Source of the DNA: Urechis unicinctus
Taxonomy: Eukaryota; Annelida; Polychaeta; Xenopneusta; Urechidae
NCBI GenBank assembly: GCA_034190875.2
Contig: CM067354.1
Span: forward strand, 46,857,037 to 46,921,036
DNA length: 64,000 nucleotides
Reading direction: 5' to 3'
The notes beneath the pieces are model-generated. The model saw only the letters and a program-made list of their open reading frames with translations, searched no databases and had not been told where the DNA came from. Shown piece after piece: positions 36,880-48,703 of the stretch. Position numbers and translations under genes: made by a program. The stretch's first letter is position 1; every line of letters begins with the position of its first letter.

Positions 36880-37500
36880 AGGATCTTCGGCCATATGATT
36901 CAGCCTTTTACCTATATTTGTAATTTGTCATTCGAGACAGTGGTATTCCCAACAGGAATTTAGCTGGCCGCAGTTACTTGTGTCCTAGTTACCACAATTC
37001 TCTAAGATTATTGAAAAGTTATTTTGTAAGAGATTAGTATCCGTAATTGATACCAACACAATCCTTTAAAATGGCCATTATGGCCTTAGAAGTGAAGATG
37101 CTTCAAGATATGCTTTCACAGTTTTAGCCGAATATATATCTCAGGCGTTGGATGACAATAAAACTACTGTTTAAGTTTTATTGACTTGATGAAAGCCTTT
37201 GACACGATTTATCCGCATGCTATGGTCTTTTCCGAGGACTTTTAGAATTGATCTAATGTTATTGAACTGTTTGGAAACAGCCAATCTAATGCAAACATTG
37301 CACGTCTGATATTTTAGAAATAGTTTATTGAGAATCTCAAGGGTAAAAATTTGGACCAATGATATTTTTATCATATATCTATGATATGTATCTCACACCC
37401 TCTCTATAACAATTTATATCATACGAAGATGACACCACAATACAACACACTGGTAAAAACTGCGGCGAAGCTGTAGACACGTTAAATAGATCTGTCAGTT
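36880..37500 (+). pseudogene. Degraded LINE (non-LTR) reverse transcriptase relic 1
   Basis: This is a fragment of a non-LTR retrotransposon reverse transcriptase, the enzyme that copies element RNA at the target site. Conserved blocks appear in the right order but in several frames. ICNLSFETVVFPTGI is at 36916. SKIIEKLFCKRLVSVIDTN runs from about 37001. YGLRSEDASRYAFTVL starts at 37079 and ISQALDDNKTTV follows. FIDLMKAFDT, with the first catalytic Asp, is at 37177. A GVPQGS-like SQG block is at 37335. The YxDD-type site YEDDTTIQ is at 37422-37445. In-frame stops lie at 36961, 37067, 37172, 37243 and 37344. The spacing from KAFDT to SQG is shorter than normal, implying a deletion. Endonuclease and 3' end were not found. 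The blocks resemble the Jockey/CR1-type lineage, but the clade is uncertain. Confidence 0.85.
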
Positions 37501-38080
37501 CATAAGATATTACAAATGTTACAATGCTGATGCGTTCTTGATTCTAAATTTGGCGCAACTCGATCATTTACTGTATAAGACTTCACGACTTGTACGCGAA
37601 ATCATATTTAATGTTCATATCTAAATTTATATCATTCGACAACAGTGGCTGGTACACATCTAAGCTCTTCAATAATCAACATAGGCAATATAACATACTC
37701 TATCATGGCTTTGATCATACACTATTTTGGCCTCGATGCAGAATATACAGAAACTGTGTTTAAAATATTCTACTGTACGGTAGCGCCCTGCTTCAATCAT
37801 AATTTTGACCCACGTTTTAGGTTTTTCAAGTGACTTACCCGTACCCAACACAATTATAGCTTCTACAAATATCACCGCATGGAATCGTGCTTATTCAACA
37901 AATATATTTCGCAATATCTGCCGCCGAATTGTCTTAACTAACTTGGCAGATATCCCCCTCTTGTTTACATTCATTTCCCTAACCACTCACGTACGAGAAA
38001 TATAGTGTTAGATAATGAGCATGTGTATGCACAAACAGCGCCATGCGGTACACTGTGTAAAAACGTTACCAACAGTTCAT
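37501..38080. other. Flank of LINE relic 1, no clear feature
   Basis: This may hold the unrecognisable 3' part of the LINE relic. A 62-codon plus frame at 37645-37833 shows no motif I can assign. I see nothing else here. Confidence 0.4.
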
Positions 38081-38430
38081 TACATATATATTTTTGTATA
38101 AATCTGCATATATATATATGTATATATGTTTATATGTAAATATATAAATATATTTATCTATAGATAAATACATATATATATACATATGTTTGTTTATGTG
38201 TGAGTGTATATATATATATATATATCTATATATATAAATAATATATATATATATGTATTTATATATATATATATATTATATATATATATATATATATATG
38301 TACAAATACATATAAATATTTACATATTTCTTAAATATACATACATATACATGCATATATACCCATATATATATGATATATTCATATATTTATATACATA
38401 TTAATTTATGTGTATATTTACATATGTTTT
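38081..38430. repeat. TA-rich microsatellite field
   Basis: Repeated (TA)n runs with AAATA, TGTA and TTTATA interruptions fill about 350 bp. The clearest pure runs are near 38206-38230 and 38255-38300. Confidence 0.93.
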
Positions 38431-41400
38431 TCTCTGAGCTAATTTAATCTAGCGTCACCTTGCTATTACCTGTAGGTGTTGCAATTACATACGCACTAAG
38501 AAATATCCGATAACTAACAGCAGAAAGTTACTATTGATCTCTTCTGGTTATTTCTCTGACGCGCGTGAATATAATGCAGCATTGGACTACATTTGTTTGT
38601 CATCGAATTAATCATTGAATACTTTTAGTGCTAGTTGGTGTTGATATGAGGTGTAAGATGTGACTTAGGAATAAACCCCATTTTTGAATTTGTAGGGTTG
38701 AGGCAACGTCTATGATTTATATGAATAATAGACTGATTTAACCGATAGGGCGTAAGTCTTTACAGAATGCGCAGCTGTCTGTTAATGTATTTTAATGGAT
38801 TCTACAAAACTACCCAGTCAATGCGATAAAATTGTGGTCTTGATTTTATTTTCTACGCCAAGAAATCCATTAGAGATTCCAGCATGCATTGTGGCCCCTT
38901 GCGATAGAGACTGTCAGCAATGACTCACCCTATAGCAAATATATAATTCTGCACGCGCTACTCAACCAATGATGCAGTAACGAACTCAGTGGCAATTTGC
39001 CTAATGTTTTAAGTCAAGCCATTTTCCCGTTTGTGTCTTACGCTAGTTACCTTCAGATTATATTTGCGGATTTATATTTCGTATATGCAGCTACGCACGA
39101 CGATAATTTGATGATCCACCATTCATCATCTATCGCAACTTGTCAATTTCAGGTTAGCTTTGGCAGTACGGTCATTTTCGCCGACAGCGCGTAAACCAAC
39201 TGGGTCACTTGATGCAACCTGGCTTTTTTTCAAGTGCTTTCAATGCGCATGTTCCCAATGGCGGCAACTTGTAGTAGATTCCAAACAGTGGACATGCGCT
39301 CGGCGCGATCTGGCGAGGTGTATAGGTAACAGGATCAATATAGCTTTAATGTGCAACATTGCTTTGTCGGGTTTAATAATCCTAAAGAAGCAAATGATCT
39401 TTAGCTGATTAAAACGAATTACTTTATCAATGGTTATTATGACTCACGAAAATCCACAATACCCGATTGCATTATTCTAAAGCGTGGAAAGAATCTTGGC
39501 ATAAGGCTTCGAATAATGTAAGGTATAAGCCTTTTTCTCTCTTAGCTGGCATCACTTGATTATAACCCGATACAAGAAGCAGACAGAGAGGGACGTGTTG
39601 TGTCCTATCATAATATCCTGCTTTTGTTTTCACTAGTTATATATCTAGGTCAATTGAAACTGTTTATATTACGAGTCTAATACACATCACACTGTGAAAC
39701 AACAGACTTTGCGTGTTCCAACCGGGAATGCGCAATTGCAGTTAATATTAACGCGCTAACAAGCTAAGATGAGAGGGCCTCCTTGCGCAATAAATGCTGT
39801 CCTATCTAGTTTTCCAGACAACATGAACACATTTGATGCAATGCCTTTGGCGCCATAGACCGTCATTTCCGCATAAACATGTGCAGAGCGCCGTAAACGC
39901 GACGCGCAACGTGCTGTGTTGCGAGAACCACTGTGTATTTCTCAACTTTGTTAAGATGATACCAAGTGTCAAAATGTTTGGCTCGAGTTAAGAAGCAATG
40001 CTACAAAAATACTGCATTAATGCTGTCGTTATTTACCTGTTTAATTCAAAATTTGTTGTGGCGATATGCCCTATTGTGATAAAGAAGTATTTTGCTGTCA
40101 GACATTATTCATATCAACTGTAAAATAGATTCCATGCATGTATTAGACACCATACAGGGCAGTTAAGGCATGTATTCAGCCTATTAAAATCATCATAAAC
40201 TGTCGAAAATATTTTCGTCCTCGAACACTTCTTATGAATGACGAATGCACGCCTGCGTTGCAGAAAAACACAGAGCCCTGGGCATCAATTGCGATGCATC
40301 GTTAACACTGTTTGCAGTGTGATAATTAACAATGGCATACAATTGATCATATATGTAATTTTGTTCATGATATCTTCACATATTCGTTTTTGGTCAAGTT
40401 TAGTACGCAAAGTTGGTCACCTACTCGTCAGAAACTAACGGTGCAACTTCTCCTGTTTGTCACGAGCAGTGTACGATGCCTCAAATATGTATCCATTGTA
40501 CATTGCATATTACAATAAAGGTTCCGAATATTAAAATTACCATCCCGTTGTGTTGATTGCACTTACAAACAAGTAGCTCATTTTAATATAAGCTAACACA
40601 TCAGTCACAACACCGTTTCGTTCATGGCTCGGCAATGTAGCGGAATCACATTTGGAGTTCTCCAATCGTTTATGCTTATTTCCTCCCGATGGCTTGATGG
40701 CCTATTGGGTGGCAATAAAGAGCAAGGCAAGAAAATGCTGCGCCACTGCTATACTATTGGTATGTTGTTGCTTAAAGGCGGTGTATGTTTTTTCTGCAAT
40801 ATGAGCCGCTCTTTTCATTGCTAGATGCGTCCGATTCTCTGCTGCCCACTCTGTGTTAGAATGTGCTCTAGACACCATGTATAAATGGTGGGTACTACCC
40901 AACAATAACGCATAGGACACATAAGCTATTCATTTGTATTTGACACTTGTCTATATGATCAGAAGTCTCCTCCAAACGTTTCAACTATTTTTAAAAATTA
41001 GATTTTTATAGAAATTGACAGATAGATATTCACTAGCGTTGCGTCGCCATTGGTTGTATACTCGAACTCACTTTTTTAGTATGAAGGAGAGGGCTCGCAC
41101 AAATTCACAGCCACTCTGACTTGACTGATGACTGTTTGAAAAACTATTCTGGTTTTGATTATTCACGTAGACTGCGTGGTTGATCCGAGACAGGCAACCA
41201 TCCTCTGTCTGAAAGATAGGTATTAAGCTCGTGGTCTATGGTCCCAATAGAGGATAAAATCTTTCCCTCTATGCTGTTAGTGATACCAAGACTTCTTCCC
41301 GCAGCTATTAGCGGGTGCACGTTGCAACCCATTAGAATTGTTCTTCAGGGTCAAGAAAACGCATAAGCAGATGATTAATGCTATTGTCGATGGGATGAAC

Positions 41401-42199
41401 GCACATCTGCCTCCTCTCTGTGAATGATAGGGAACTAACACACTATCAAGTTGGTGGCAACCATCCCGTGATTGGGTACAAACCAACTGAATCAACGAGA
41501 ATGAGAAATATACGCTGTTATACATGGAATACCCCCATATTAAATGACATTCTGATGACCCATTCATCAGTTCATTATAGATAGCGAATTGACCGCAGGC
41601 ATGCATATTTTTAAAATTGTGCAATGTGTTCATTGCATTGAGTGCAACATTACCAACTGCTAGCTCGACATTTGATCTTTCACGATACTGCCACTTATGT
41701 CATTTACGCAACAACTACCGAATTATTACATGTATTTGTTTGACAATTCAAAGCTAACAGAGTCGCCTGTTCGATATGCGTCAGCCATCCTCTGCGTCAT
41801 AATGAAGCGCTGTCGTTGCCTGCATGTCTTGGGTGTGGTCAGTGGTGTACAAACAGTTTAATGCAGATATCGCAGAACCTTGAACTATAATCATCATCAG
41901 ATGCATCTTCATTCTAATTGGACACTTTCTCGATATTTTGAATGCTTGTGGATTATAAATGTTCAACATAAACGGTACAACATTCGCCGGTGGTGCTGAT
42001 TATTACATATTCCTGTTGACGAACAAATCGACACGGCTCATCAGCTCGTTAGTTGTGCAAGAGAACCGTTGATAGTGTGCTGTTAGCCAAAACGGCCATT
42101 TACTTTGTGATATCGACATGATCATTGAAGAAAGACGAAATGGTTGCTATTGCTTGACAGCCTAGTTGGCAGATCGACATATATTATATCTGCATTTTG
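38431..42199. other. Anonymous DNA, no gene recognised
   Basis: The longest frame is 118 codons on the minus strand (41277-41633), with one hydrophobic stretch but no family resemblance. The last 100 bp may hold a decayed upstream part of LINE relic 2. I cannot identify reverse-transcriptase blocks there with confidence. Confidence 0.5.
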
Positions 42200-43200
42200 T
42201 GGAGAGATATGGTTGATGCTGCATATTTGGACAGTGGTGTTGACATAATGTTAACAATTATTGCAGATGACACCAAATGTTACCCTTGGGAGTGGAACTG
42301 ATTACATTACGCATTAGATTGACGAAATAATTGACAAATGCTTTTCAATCTGATTAAATGCAAAGTACATGACAACTTAAAATACCAAATGAACGATTTT
42401 ACTTTAGGGATTTGGTGCCCGCTAAGCAGTGGAGTGTAGCAGCATTAATGGCTTACATCGTTCTCAGGACGATCAGAATGACGTTTACTAGCCGCTCTAC
42501 GGGTTTTTTTTTTTATTGAACCTTATGAAATAGAACAAAGCTACAAATACCAATGTTGGGGATGGCTGACGAACATAGACTGAAGGCAAAAACGATATAT
42601 TGGACCTCTGTCTTCAGAGGCGGGTTGTGTTGCTGATAACCTGCGCTGCGAACAGGTCGTTAATGCATGAATTGTTTTTTGCTGCGGCTTAATTCACTTG
42701 GGGGGGTGGAGGGGTATCACGTTTTTTTTATGGCGCCTTACAAGGCGCGGTATCAGATGAATTTGCTGCTCCTAACAGATTCACATCAGTTATGTTACTG
42801 TAGTCTTAAGAGCAACTAGTTGACAGTGGTTTTGCAAGTGATCATGACATATCATGTCAGCACGCCTTAGTACGATTAATGATCTTAACAATTCAGATTT
42901 TGCATCTAGAGCAATGTACAGTCATTTAGATGTAAACCAATGTATCCGCTCACTAATGTGCGTATATAACGCCAATTATTCGCTTATTCATCTATGATTG
43001 AATACGCAAGTAACCTAAACAAGTCGACGTCAAAACAAGTAATGAATAAGGCCAACCATCGGGCCTGCAGTAACACACTTGATCGATTCCCAAGTACACG
43101 ACAATACGACATAGTTATAATTCCTACATCAAGTGGCTGTTGATAGGCAGAAGTCAATATTTTTAATTTGTAAGATTGAATTTAATTTTACTTACAACAT
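42200..43200 (+). pseudogene. Degraded LINE (non-LTR) reverse transcriptase relic 2, 3' half
   Basis: This is the C-terminal half of a non-LTR reverse transcriptase. In one frame, RDMVDAAYLDSGVDIML from 42203 leads to the catalytic block IIADDTKCY (ADD at 42263-42271). After a TGA at 42299 the same frame gives FNLIKCKV at 42344, the FN..KC block typical of the CR1/Jockey group. Further along, DSGFASDHDI near 42830 matches the DLGV..DS.L.FS.H region. SSMIEYAS near 42988 matches the VRP.LEYAS region, followed by KQVMNKANHRA in place of the IE.VQRRA block. A final DRQKSIFLICKI reading near 43155 fits the RR..D.I..FKI block. A 400-bp segment at 42430-42800 has no clear match and may be an insertion. 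Many stops and shifts make it non-functional. Confidence 0.8.
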
Positions 43201-45364
43201 ATTACGAACGGTTTTGCATGTCATTGGGAACAGAACCACTATGCTCTCTACCGCTTGCCAAAATTCTGACCATCTCCCCACCAGGCCCATCCCTGAACTT
43301 ACTGCCTGATTGAGTGAAAGGTGTTTTCGCTGCTCTGTTTAAGAACATCTTAGTTATTGTCATTTTAATGCTTTTAGGTGCCGCATTCTCGTGCTTTATT
43401 GAACTGCAAAACAATTTACAGGCACCACCACATCCTTTACGAGTTTCCATAACTATATAAAGTGATTAAAAATCGATTAATGTTTGTAGGCATTATGCCA
43501 TTCCATCTTTCCAATATCTATAAGCCGCTAATTCAGCAAACACAATACCTATACCAGGAGAGGGTCACGCTGACCACAAATCTTCAAGTTTAAAGGGTAG
43601 AAAGCGCATAGAGAGAACTTTATTTCAGTATACGTTTGATATTCGATATCGTTTGTACCACTCGTCCGGGCTTTTGTCGATGGATGCTATTATGACGAGT
43701 GAGCTGCCTTTGTTTTTGATTGTTACTCTGAACGTCTAAATTTTTCTAGTGTTTGCTTCTTTCCAAATACACAAGCCACCATGGATAAGTAATGGCCATC
43801 AAGCAGCGCCATATCCTAGAATTCAGTCAGTGGAACCAGTCGAAGCAGATAATCAACGGTCGAGAAATTGACACCGAACTTGCATTAATAACCGCTCCAT
43901 GAACTTGTCGACGTTGGTCACACGATCCCACGACAATTTCGAATATAGAATTTCCACTGAACAAATTGCTAACCACTGCTCTAGCTAGCATACGTGGATC
44001 CGGACTTATTCATGATATGGTTACAGGTAAGGAAGATATTTGTCAGAAGTACACCAAGTCTAGTATTTTATGCAAGCTCGTTGTTTAGTTAGGTTTCTTC
44101 ACCCTATGTTCTCCACTACTGACTGCAATATCCTGAGCCATTTTAGCTGGTGGCTGGATTTTATATAATGAAACAATATCCATGTCCAAATGACGGTAAT
44201 AATGAAGGCTTCATTTCTTCACGAGTTAACTATATCAATAACGATGGCAGAATGTTTCAATTGTGCCATGTGACTTTTTACAGGACTATATACAGGAGCC
44301 ATTTTTCATGACAGGATTTTGGTACGCAATTTTTTCCGAAGGGGGACGGCAAGGTAAGAGTGTGGTGGCATATAACACGCGACCAAAGGCCGGATAGCAC
44401 TATGGAACTTTAAAACACTAAAAAGTCACCCCAAAGATGGAGTAATTAAACCTATGTCACAAAATTGTGAATGTAAACTCATCCTGCGCTGCAGTGCCCG
44501 AGTGCCCAACATAGACAACCGACTCCAAATTAGGATGTCTTTAAGGACGGTTCATTTGCCACTTAATCGCTATGTTTGGCTCTATATTATCCCAAGGAGC
44601 TATGACGTATGTGTAACTATATATTTCGGTCAATCCGCTACTCAAATACCCATAACCGCGACATTGCTATATACATAAATCTGGTTTAAGAAACCATGAA
44701 TAGTACAATTGGAGGCCTGGACTGACAGTATTAAATTGGATGGATTTTTGACGGCATATGGACAACGTGGCAAGCGTAGCCAAATAAAAAACATCTTCTT
44801 AGTGTCAAATTTTATACACATTGAGTCGTTGGTTCTTGTGTTGATTAAAAGGGCCGTCCCAGTACTGAAAACTGTCATACCAAAGTGGTACTATCGTCAA
44901 TTATCGTCAATTTGCCTCCAGCTAACGGTGTCTGAAGGTTATATGCGACTACACGACGCTATTTGTATCGCTATGTTGCGTCAAATACGGCCTTATAATC
45001 CTCTGGTAATCAATTCAACACTGGATCTCAATCTTTAGTCCACAGGAGACGATGCTTTTATCCGCAGATCACTTATTTTCATTATATCATCGGAACGTTG
45101 GTTTTGGAGATTATTTTCGTGTTCCATGTTGTCAGTTCATAAACATTTACATGCTAATATTACGGTCGTTTGGCTCCTTTGGCTTTCTAAGTTAATATCT
45201 ATACATTTGATGACATCTTCGTCATATAAGCAACTTACCTATGTCGTCGGTATATGAGCCCGTATAGAAAGTAGAGTTAATACCGCAGATATTGAAAATC
45301 AGTACACAATATCAAAAGCTGTTATTAGGATTAGCGTACGTTTTGCACGTTACTTGCAAAAAGT
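43201..45364. other. Anonymous DNA with a possible LINE linker fragment
   Basis: The longest frame is 109 codons (44709-45038, plus) with no recognisable domain. KPPWISNGH at 43773, followed in another frame by KQRHILEFSQWNQSKQ, resembles the linker between endonuclease and reverse transcriptase in LINEs. It is too short to annotate firmly. No other feature is seen. Confidence 0.45.
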
Positions 45365-45970
45365 GTGTATTATACATATGTATTAAAGAATATCTGCATT
45401 TATCGTACGCCCCCGCGGTTACCGCTGGATTATCGCTGATCAATTGCAGGTCATAATACTATATCGGAACACGTTAAGGACTATTGCATCTGTTGAATGC
45501 TGTTGTACATTTGCTTAAAAATTAATGTACGGATATCAACATAGCTATGAAAGGATATTTAAACTAGTATTATATAGTTATAGCATTATTATTATCATTT
45601 CGTTGTGACGATATATCTCAATAGCAAACCTGGGGACAGAAGTGTTTTGACATTTCGTTAGTGTAAGAAACTATTAAGCGTGAATAGTTCACACATCAAG
45701 ACTAGATATTCAAGACTGCTGTCAAAAACATATGATGCATAAGTTGCGCTGCTGTCTTCTATAGGTGTCATTTGGTATAAGCACAGTAAGTATCAAAAGT
45801 GAGTTCTGTTAAGCAGGGCTCAGCATTGCAATTGCTTTAGTAATGATATCTCGTGTTTTTGGCTTCGCATTAGTTTGTATGTTTTCAGCATAGTTATATC
45901 TAGCTAAGTGGCATTGCTTAATGATATTAGCGGTCGATATGAATAGTTCCGCTTTACACCATGTATCAAG
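45365..45970 (-). repeat. Unclassified interspersed repeat, copy C (inverted)
   Basis: The reverse complement of this segment matches copy A at about 10480-11100. Shared stretches read on the minus strand include AATGCCACTTAGC, GCTGAAAACATACAAACTAA, TGCGAAGCCAAAAACAC, CTTACTGTGCT, GCATCATATGTTTT, GACCTGCAATTGATCAGCGA and ATAAATGCAGATAT. The block shared by A and B is partly deleted here: about 100 bp is missing between the GATACATGG-like start and GGAACTATTCATATC. It ends about 250 bp upstream of the gypsy element. Confidence 0.85.
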
Positions 45971-46219
45971 ATAGATCGGCATCCCTTCATTTTTGAATTA
46001 AATAGTGGTGAGGGGGGGCGTTACTTATTAAGATTTGCCAACCACCGCGCATGCCTTCCACTATAATCATTAATTGTTTACAATGTGTGTTATTCGCAAA
46101 AGGGATACTTATGCGTCCATAAGTTATCTACAGAACGCATCATATACTAAGATAATGTGTAGACCACCGTAACATATTACTAACTGACTAATTAGACGTC
46201 CCTATGGAATTAGTGACAT

Positions 46220-46258
46220 TTGTGAACATCAAGAGTGTTTTCCCGTAGAAACATTACA
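46220..46258 (+). repeat. 5' LTR remnant (39 bp)
   Basis: TTGTGAACATCAAGAGTGTT and the following bases through TTACA match the last 39 bp of the 3' LTR (50918-50956) with one mismatch (TTACA versus TGACA). Sequence upstream of 46220 does not match the rest of the 3' LTR. The first 195 bp or so of the 5' LTR is therefore missing. Confidence 0.9.
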
Positions 46259-46276
46259 TGGTGGCAGCTGTAACAA
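46259..46276 (+). promoter_or_regulatory. Primer-binding site
   Basis: TGGTGGCAGCTGTAAC starts directly after the LTR end (TTACA). It begins with the TGG expected to pair with the CCA end of a tRNA primer for minus-strand DNA synthesis. The tRNA species was not identified. Confidence 0.75.
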
Positions 46277-46537
46277 AGAACCTCGCTAGCCTTCGGAGTA
46301 CACAGCAAAGGTGCTTCCGTGAGGTGCAAAAGAGACAAATTTGTTAATGAGCAACTTTATAACCGATTGCTGTCAAATGCCAACGCCGGTTGGAAATGGA
46401 TCGACAGACGAAAGGAGGTATATGCAACTGGCTACGACGCTTCGTTCCAGCTGCGCTCTTGCTTAGAGTGAGAATGGTGCGCTACCACAACTAGACACCA
46501 ACTGTAAGTAACTGAACTACCAAAGTAATTTACAAAA

Positions 46538-47342
46538 ATGGCTGAATCAATCACACCAAACATTGACTGGAATTCGCCGGTGCACTCAAACTTTTCAAAC
46601 AAAAATGCGGCCTATATTTCTCGGTGAAAAATATCCAAAGAGAAAAGCATGTTGACCGCATATTATTGTTTGCTGGGAATGAGGGACTATCTATAACTCA
46701 TGGGGTCTCGGTGAGGACGAAGGAAAGAATCCTGATGTGGTATGGCAGCGATTTGCAACTCAAATTGAACCAAAGTTGAATTTTCGTGTAGCTCGTTTAT
46801 ACTTGCAGAAGTACAGACAAAATGAAACAGAAAACATTGACTCTTTCCTGTCACGATGTAAACTAGAGGCACAGAAATGTGACTTTAACCAAGAGGAATT
46901 CAATGACAGAATCATAGAGCAAATTATTTCCGGTACCAGTCACCCAGAGCTTCAAAAGCAACTTCTCAACGAGGGAAAAGAAATGACCCTAGATCAGACT
47001 GTGGACATATGCCGTACTTAGGAAGCTGCGAACGAACATATGAAACAGCTCGCAAGTGTCCAGTCAAATCAAAATGTAGACTTACATTCAATTCACAAAA
47101 AAACACAGCCTGCCAAATGTCAGAATAAAATTGTAGCGGTCATCATGCGAGACGAAGGTGTCCTGCATACAGAACAACATGCAATAAATGTGGTAAACCA
47201 AACCACTGGCAAGCAATGTGCCGATCATCCTACCATAACAACACCAGTTCTCCCAGGCAAGAAGAGCCACAACCACGATGTAGAGACCAAAGACAAAACA
47301 GCAGCAGGCGCACACACCAACGCAGTAACGTCCACTCAATAA
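46538..47342 (+). pseudogene. gag: gag pseudogene (capsid/nucleocapsid)
   Basis: Gag forms the particle and binds element RNA. The likely start is the ATG at 46538 in an AAAATGG context, giving a conserved N-terminal start (ITPNIDWNSP). The frame ends in TGA at 46625, and homologous sequence continues in the other two frames before settling into the frame of 46737-47018. That stretch carries the capsid-like FLSRCKLEAQKCDF and ELQKQLLNEGKEMTLDQ blocks. A TAG at 47019 and a frameshift near 47125 follow. A CCHC zinc knuckle, CNKCGKPNHWQAMC (C-x2-C-x4-H-x4-C), lies at 47180-47221 in the pol frame. A cysteine-rich stretch lies just before it. The overall length is normal for the family, but the gene is dead. 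Confidence 0.9.
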
Positions 47343-47860
47343 ATCAAAACGATGCTAGTGATGAACGCGGTGATGAGTTCAGTGAGTTATCTATTAGAAC
47401 TGTTAAGGTGTCAAGCATTAGCTCTATCAAAACAGATATAAAAGATGAAGCCTTCACTCATATATCAGCCAAGGTTGACTACAAGAAGACAGTAATGAGA
47501 ATAAAGGTAAAAGTAGACACAGGTGCTCAAGGGAACACAATACCGATTTGGATGTACAGGCAAATGTTTCCAGAAAACATCAATGATGATGGTTACCCCA
47601 ACGAGCAAGACTCCAGCAGTATCGGAGTCAAGCTAACAGCATACAATGGAACTGAAATTCCACACTATGGATCAATCCAACTACCGTGCCGGTATAAACA
47701 AAAGTCATGGATACCAACATATTTCTACATTGTCGAACCAGAGGGACCAGGGATCATTGGTCTACCAAGCTCACAATATCTCAATCTCGTTACCCTTCAC
47801 TGCGCCATCGAGAAAAATAAGCAGTCGATCAAATCAGTGGAGGATCTGAAGAGCCTATAA
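47343..47860 (+). pseudogene. pol: pol pseudogene, aspartic protease region
   Basis: This retropepsin-type protease would cleave the Gag-Pol polyprotein. It reads in the same frame as the upstream zinc knuckle. The active-site motif VDTGAQ has D-T-G-A at 47516-47527, preceded by the expected basic, hydrophobic strand (RIKVKVDTG). It is followed by NTIPIWMYRQMFP. A second conserved stretch, GPGIIGLPSS, lies near 47745, matching the II/LG flap-side region of gypsy proteases. The frame ends at TAA 47858-47860, but homologous pol sequence continues in the same frame, so the stop is a nonsense mutation. Confidence 0.9.
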
Positions 47861-48703
47861 CCCAACCAATTTGATCGCATTGGAAATTTCCCTTGCACAT
47901 ATCGCATCACTTTGAAGGAAGATGCACAACCTGTTGTCCATGCACAGCGCAAATTTCCAATCCATTTAAAAGGAAAACTCAAATCAGAACTCGAAAAAAT
48001 GGAGCAACTTGACGTCACCTGCAAAGTAGACGCAGCAACAGACTGGGTTAACAGCATTGGTCGTGTCATACAAAGACAATGGAGACCTCCGGGTGTGTCT
48101 TGACCCCAAATACTTAAACAAAGTGATAAAACGCACACATCACAAAACCCCAACCCTGGAGGAGATTTCATACAAGCTACAAGGTGGACAGTACTTCAGC
48201 ATAATGGACGCCAAAAACGGCTACTGGTCAGTTCAATTAGATGACATGAATCACAACGTTCAATACACCATTTTGTCAGATACTGCTACAAACGCATGCC
48301 TTTCGGGTTGGTAATGTCACACGGTGTATTTCAGCAAAGGCTGGAACAAATATTAGAGCATTGTCCAGGTACAATAAGCATCGCAGATGATGTAGTAGTC
48401 TTCGGACGTACGGAACAGGAACATGATAACAACCTCCATAACTTGATGTCAAGATCTGCACAAAATGGGTTGGTATTCAACAGCGCAAAATGTGCCATCA
48501 AGGAGCCTCAAATCAAATTCTTTGGTGCTCTCTATGACAAGGAAGGCATACATCTGGATCCCACTAAAGTAGAAGCTATCAAAGCCATTAGTGCCCCAAC
48601 TAACAGAAAACAACTTCAAGAATTTCTTGGGTTAGTCACCTACATGAGAACATTTATTCCCAACTTATCATCACACACTGCCAATCTACGCAAACTGTTG
48701 TAG
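47861..48703 (+). pseudogene. pol: pol pseudogene, reverse transcriptase
   Basis: This is the RNA-dependent DNA polymerase of the element. The N-terminal block reads in one frame to about 48050 (ending ATDWVNSI). It shifts to a second frame with LRVCLDPKYLNKVIKR and FSIMDAKNGYWSVQLD (first catalytic Asp at 48207-48209). It then shifts back near 48290 to RMPFGLVMSHGVFQQR. The catalytic pair lies in ISIADDVVVFG (Asp codons at 48386 and 48389). The usual hydrophobic residue before DD is Ala here. Thumb-like blocks KFFGALYDKEGIHLDPTKVEAI and RKQLQEFLGLVTYMRTFIP follow. A TAG at 48701 interrupts the connection to RNase H. The catalytic residues survive but the frame does not. Confidence 0.93.
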
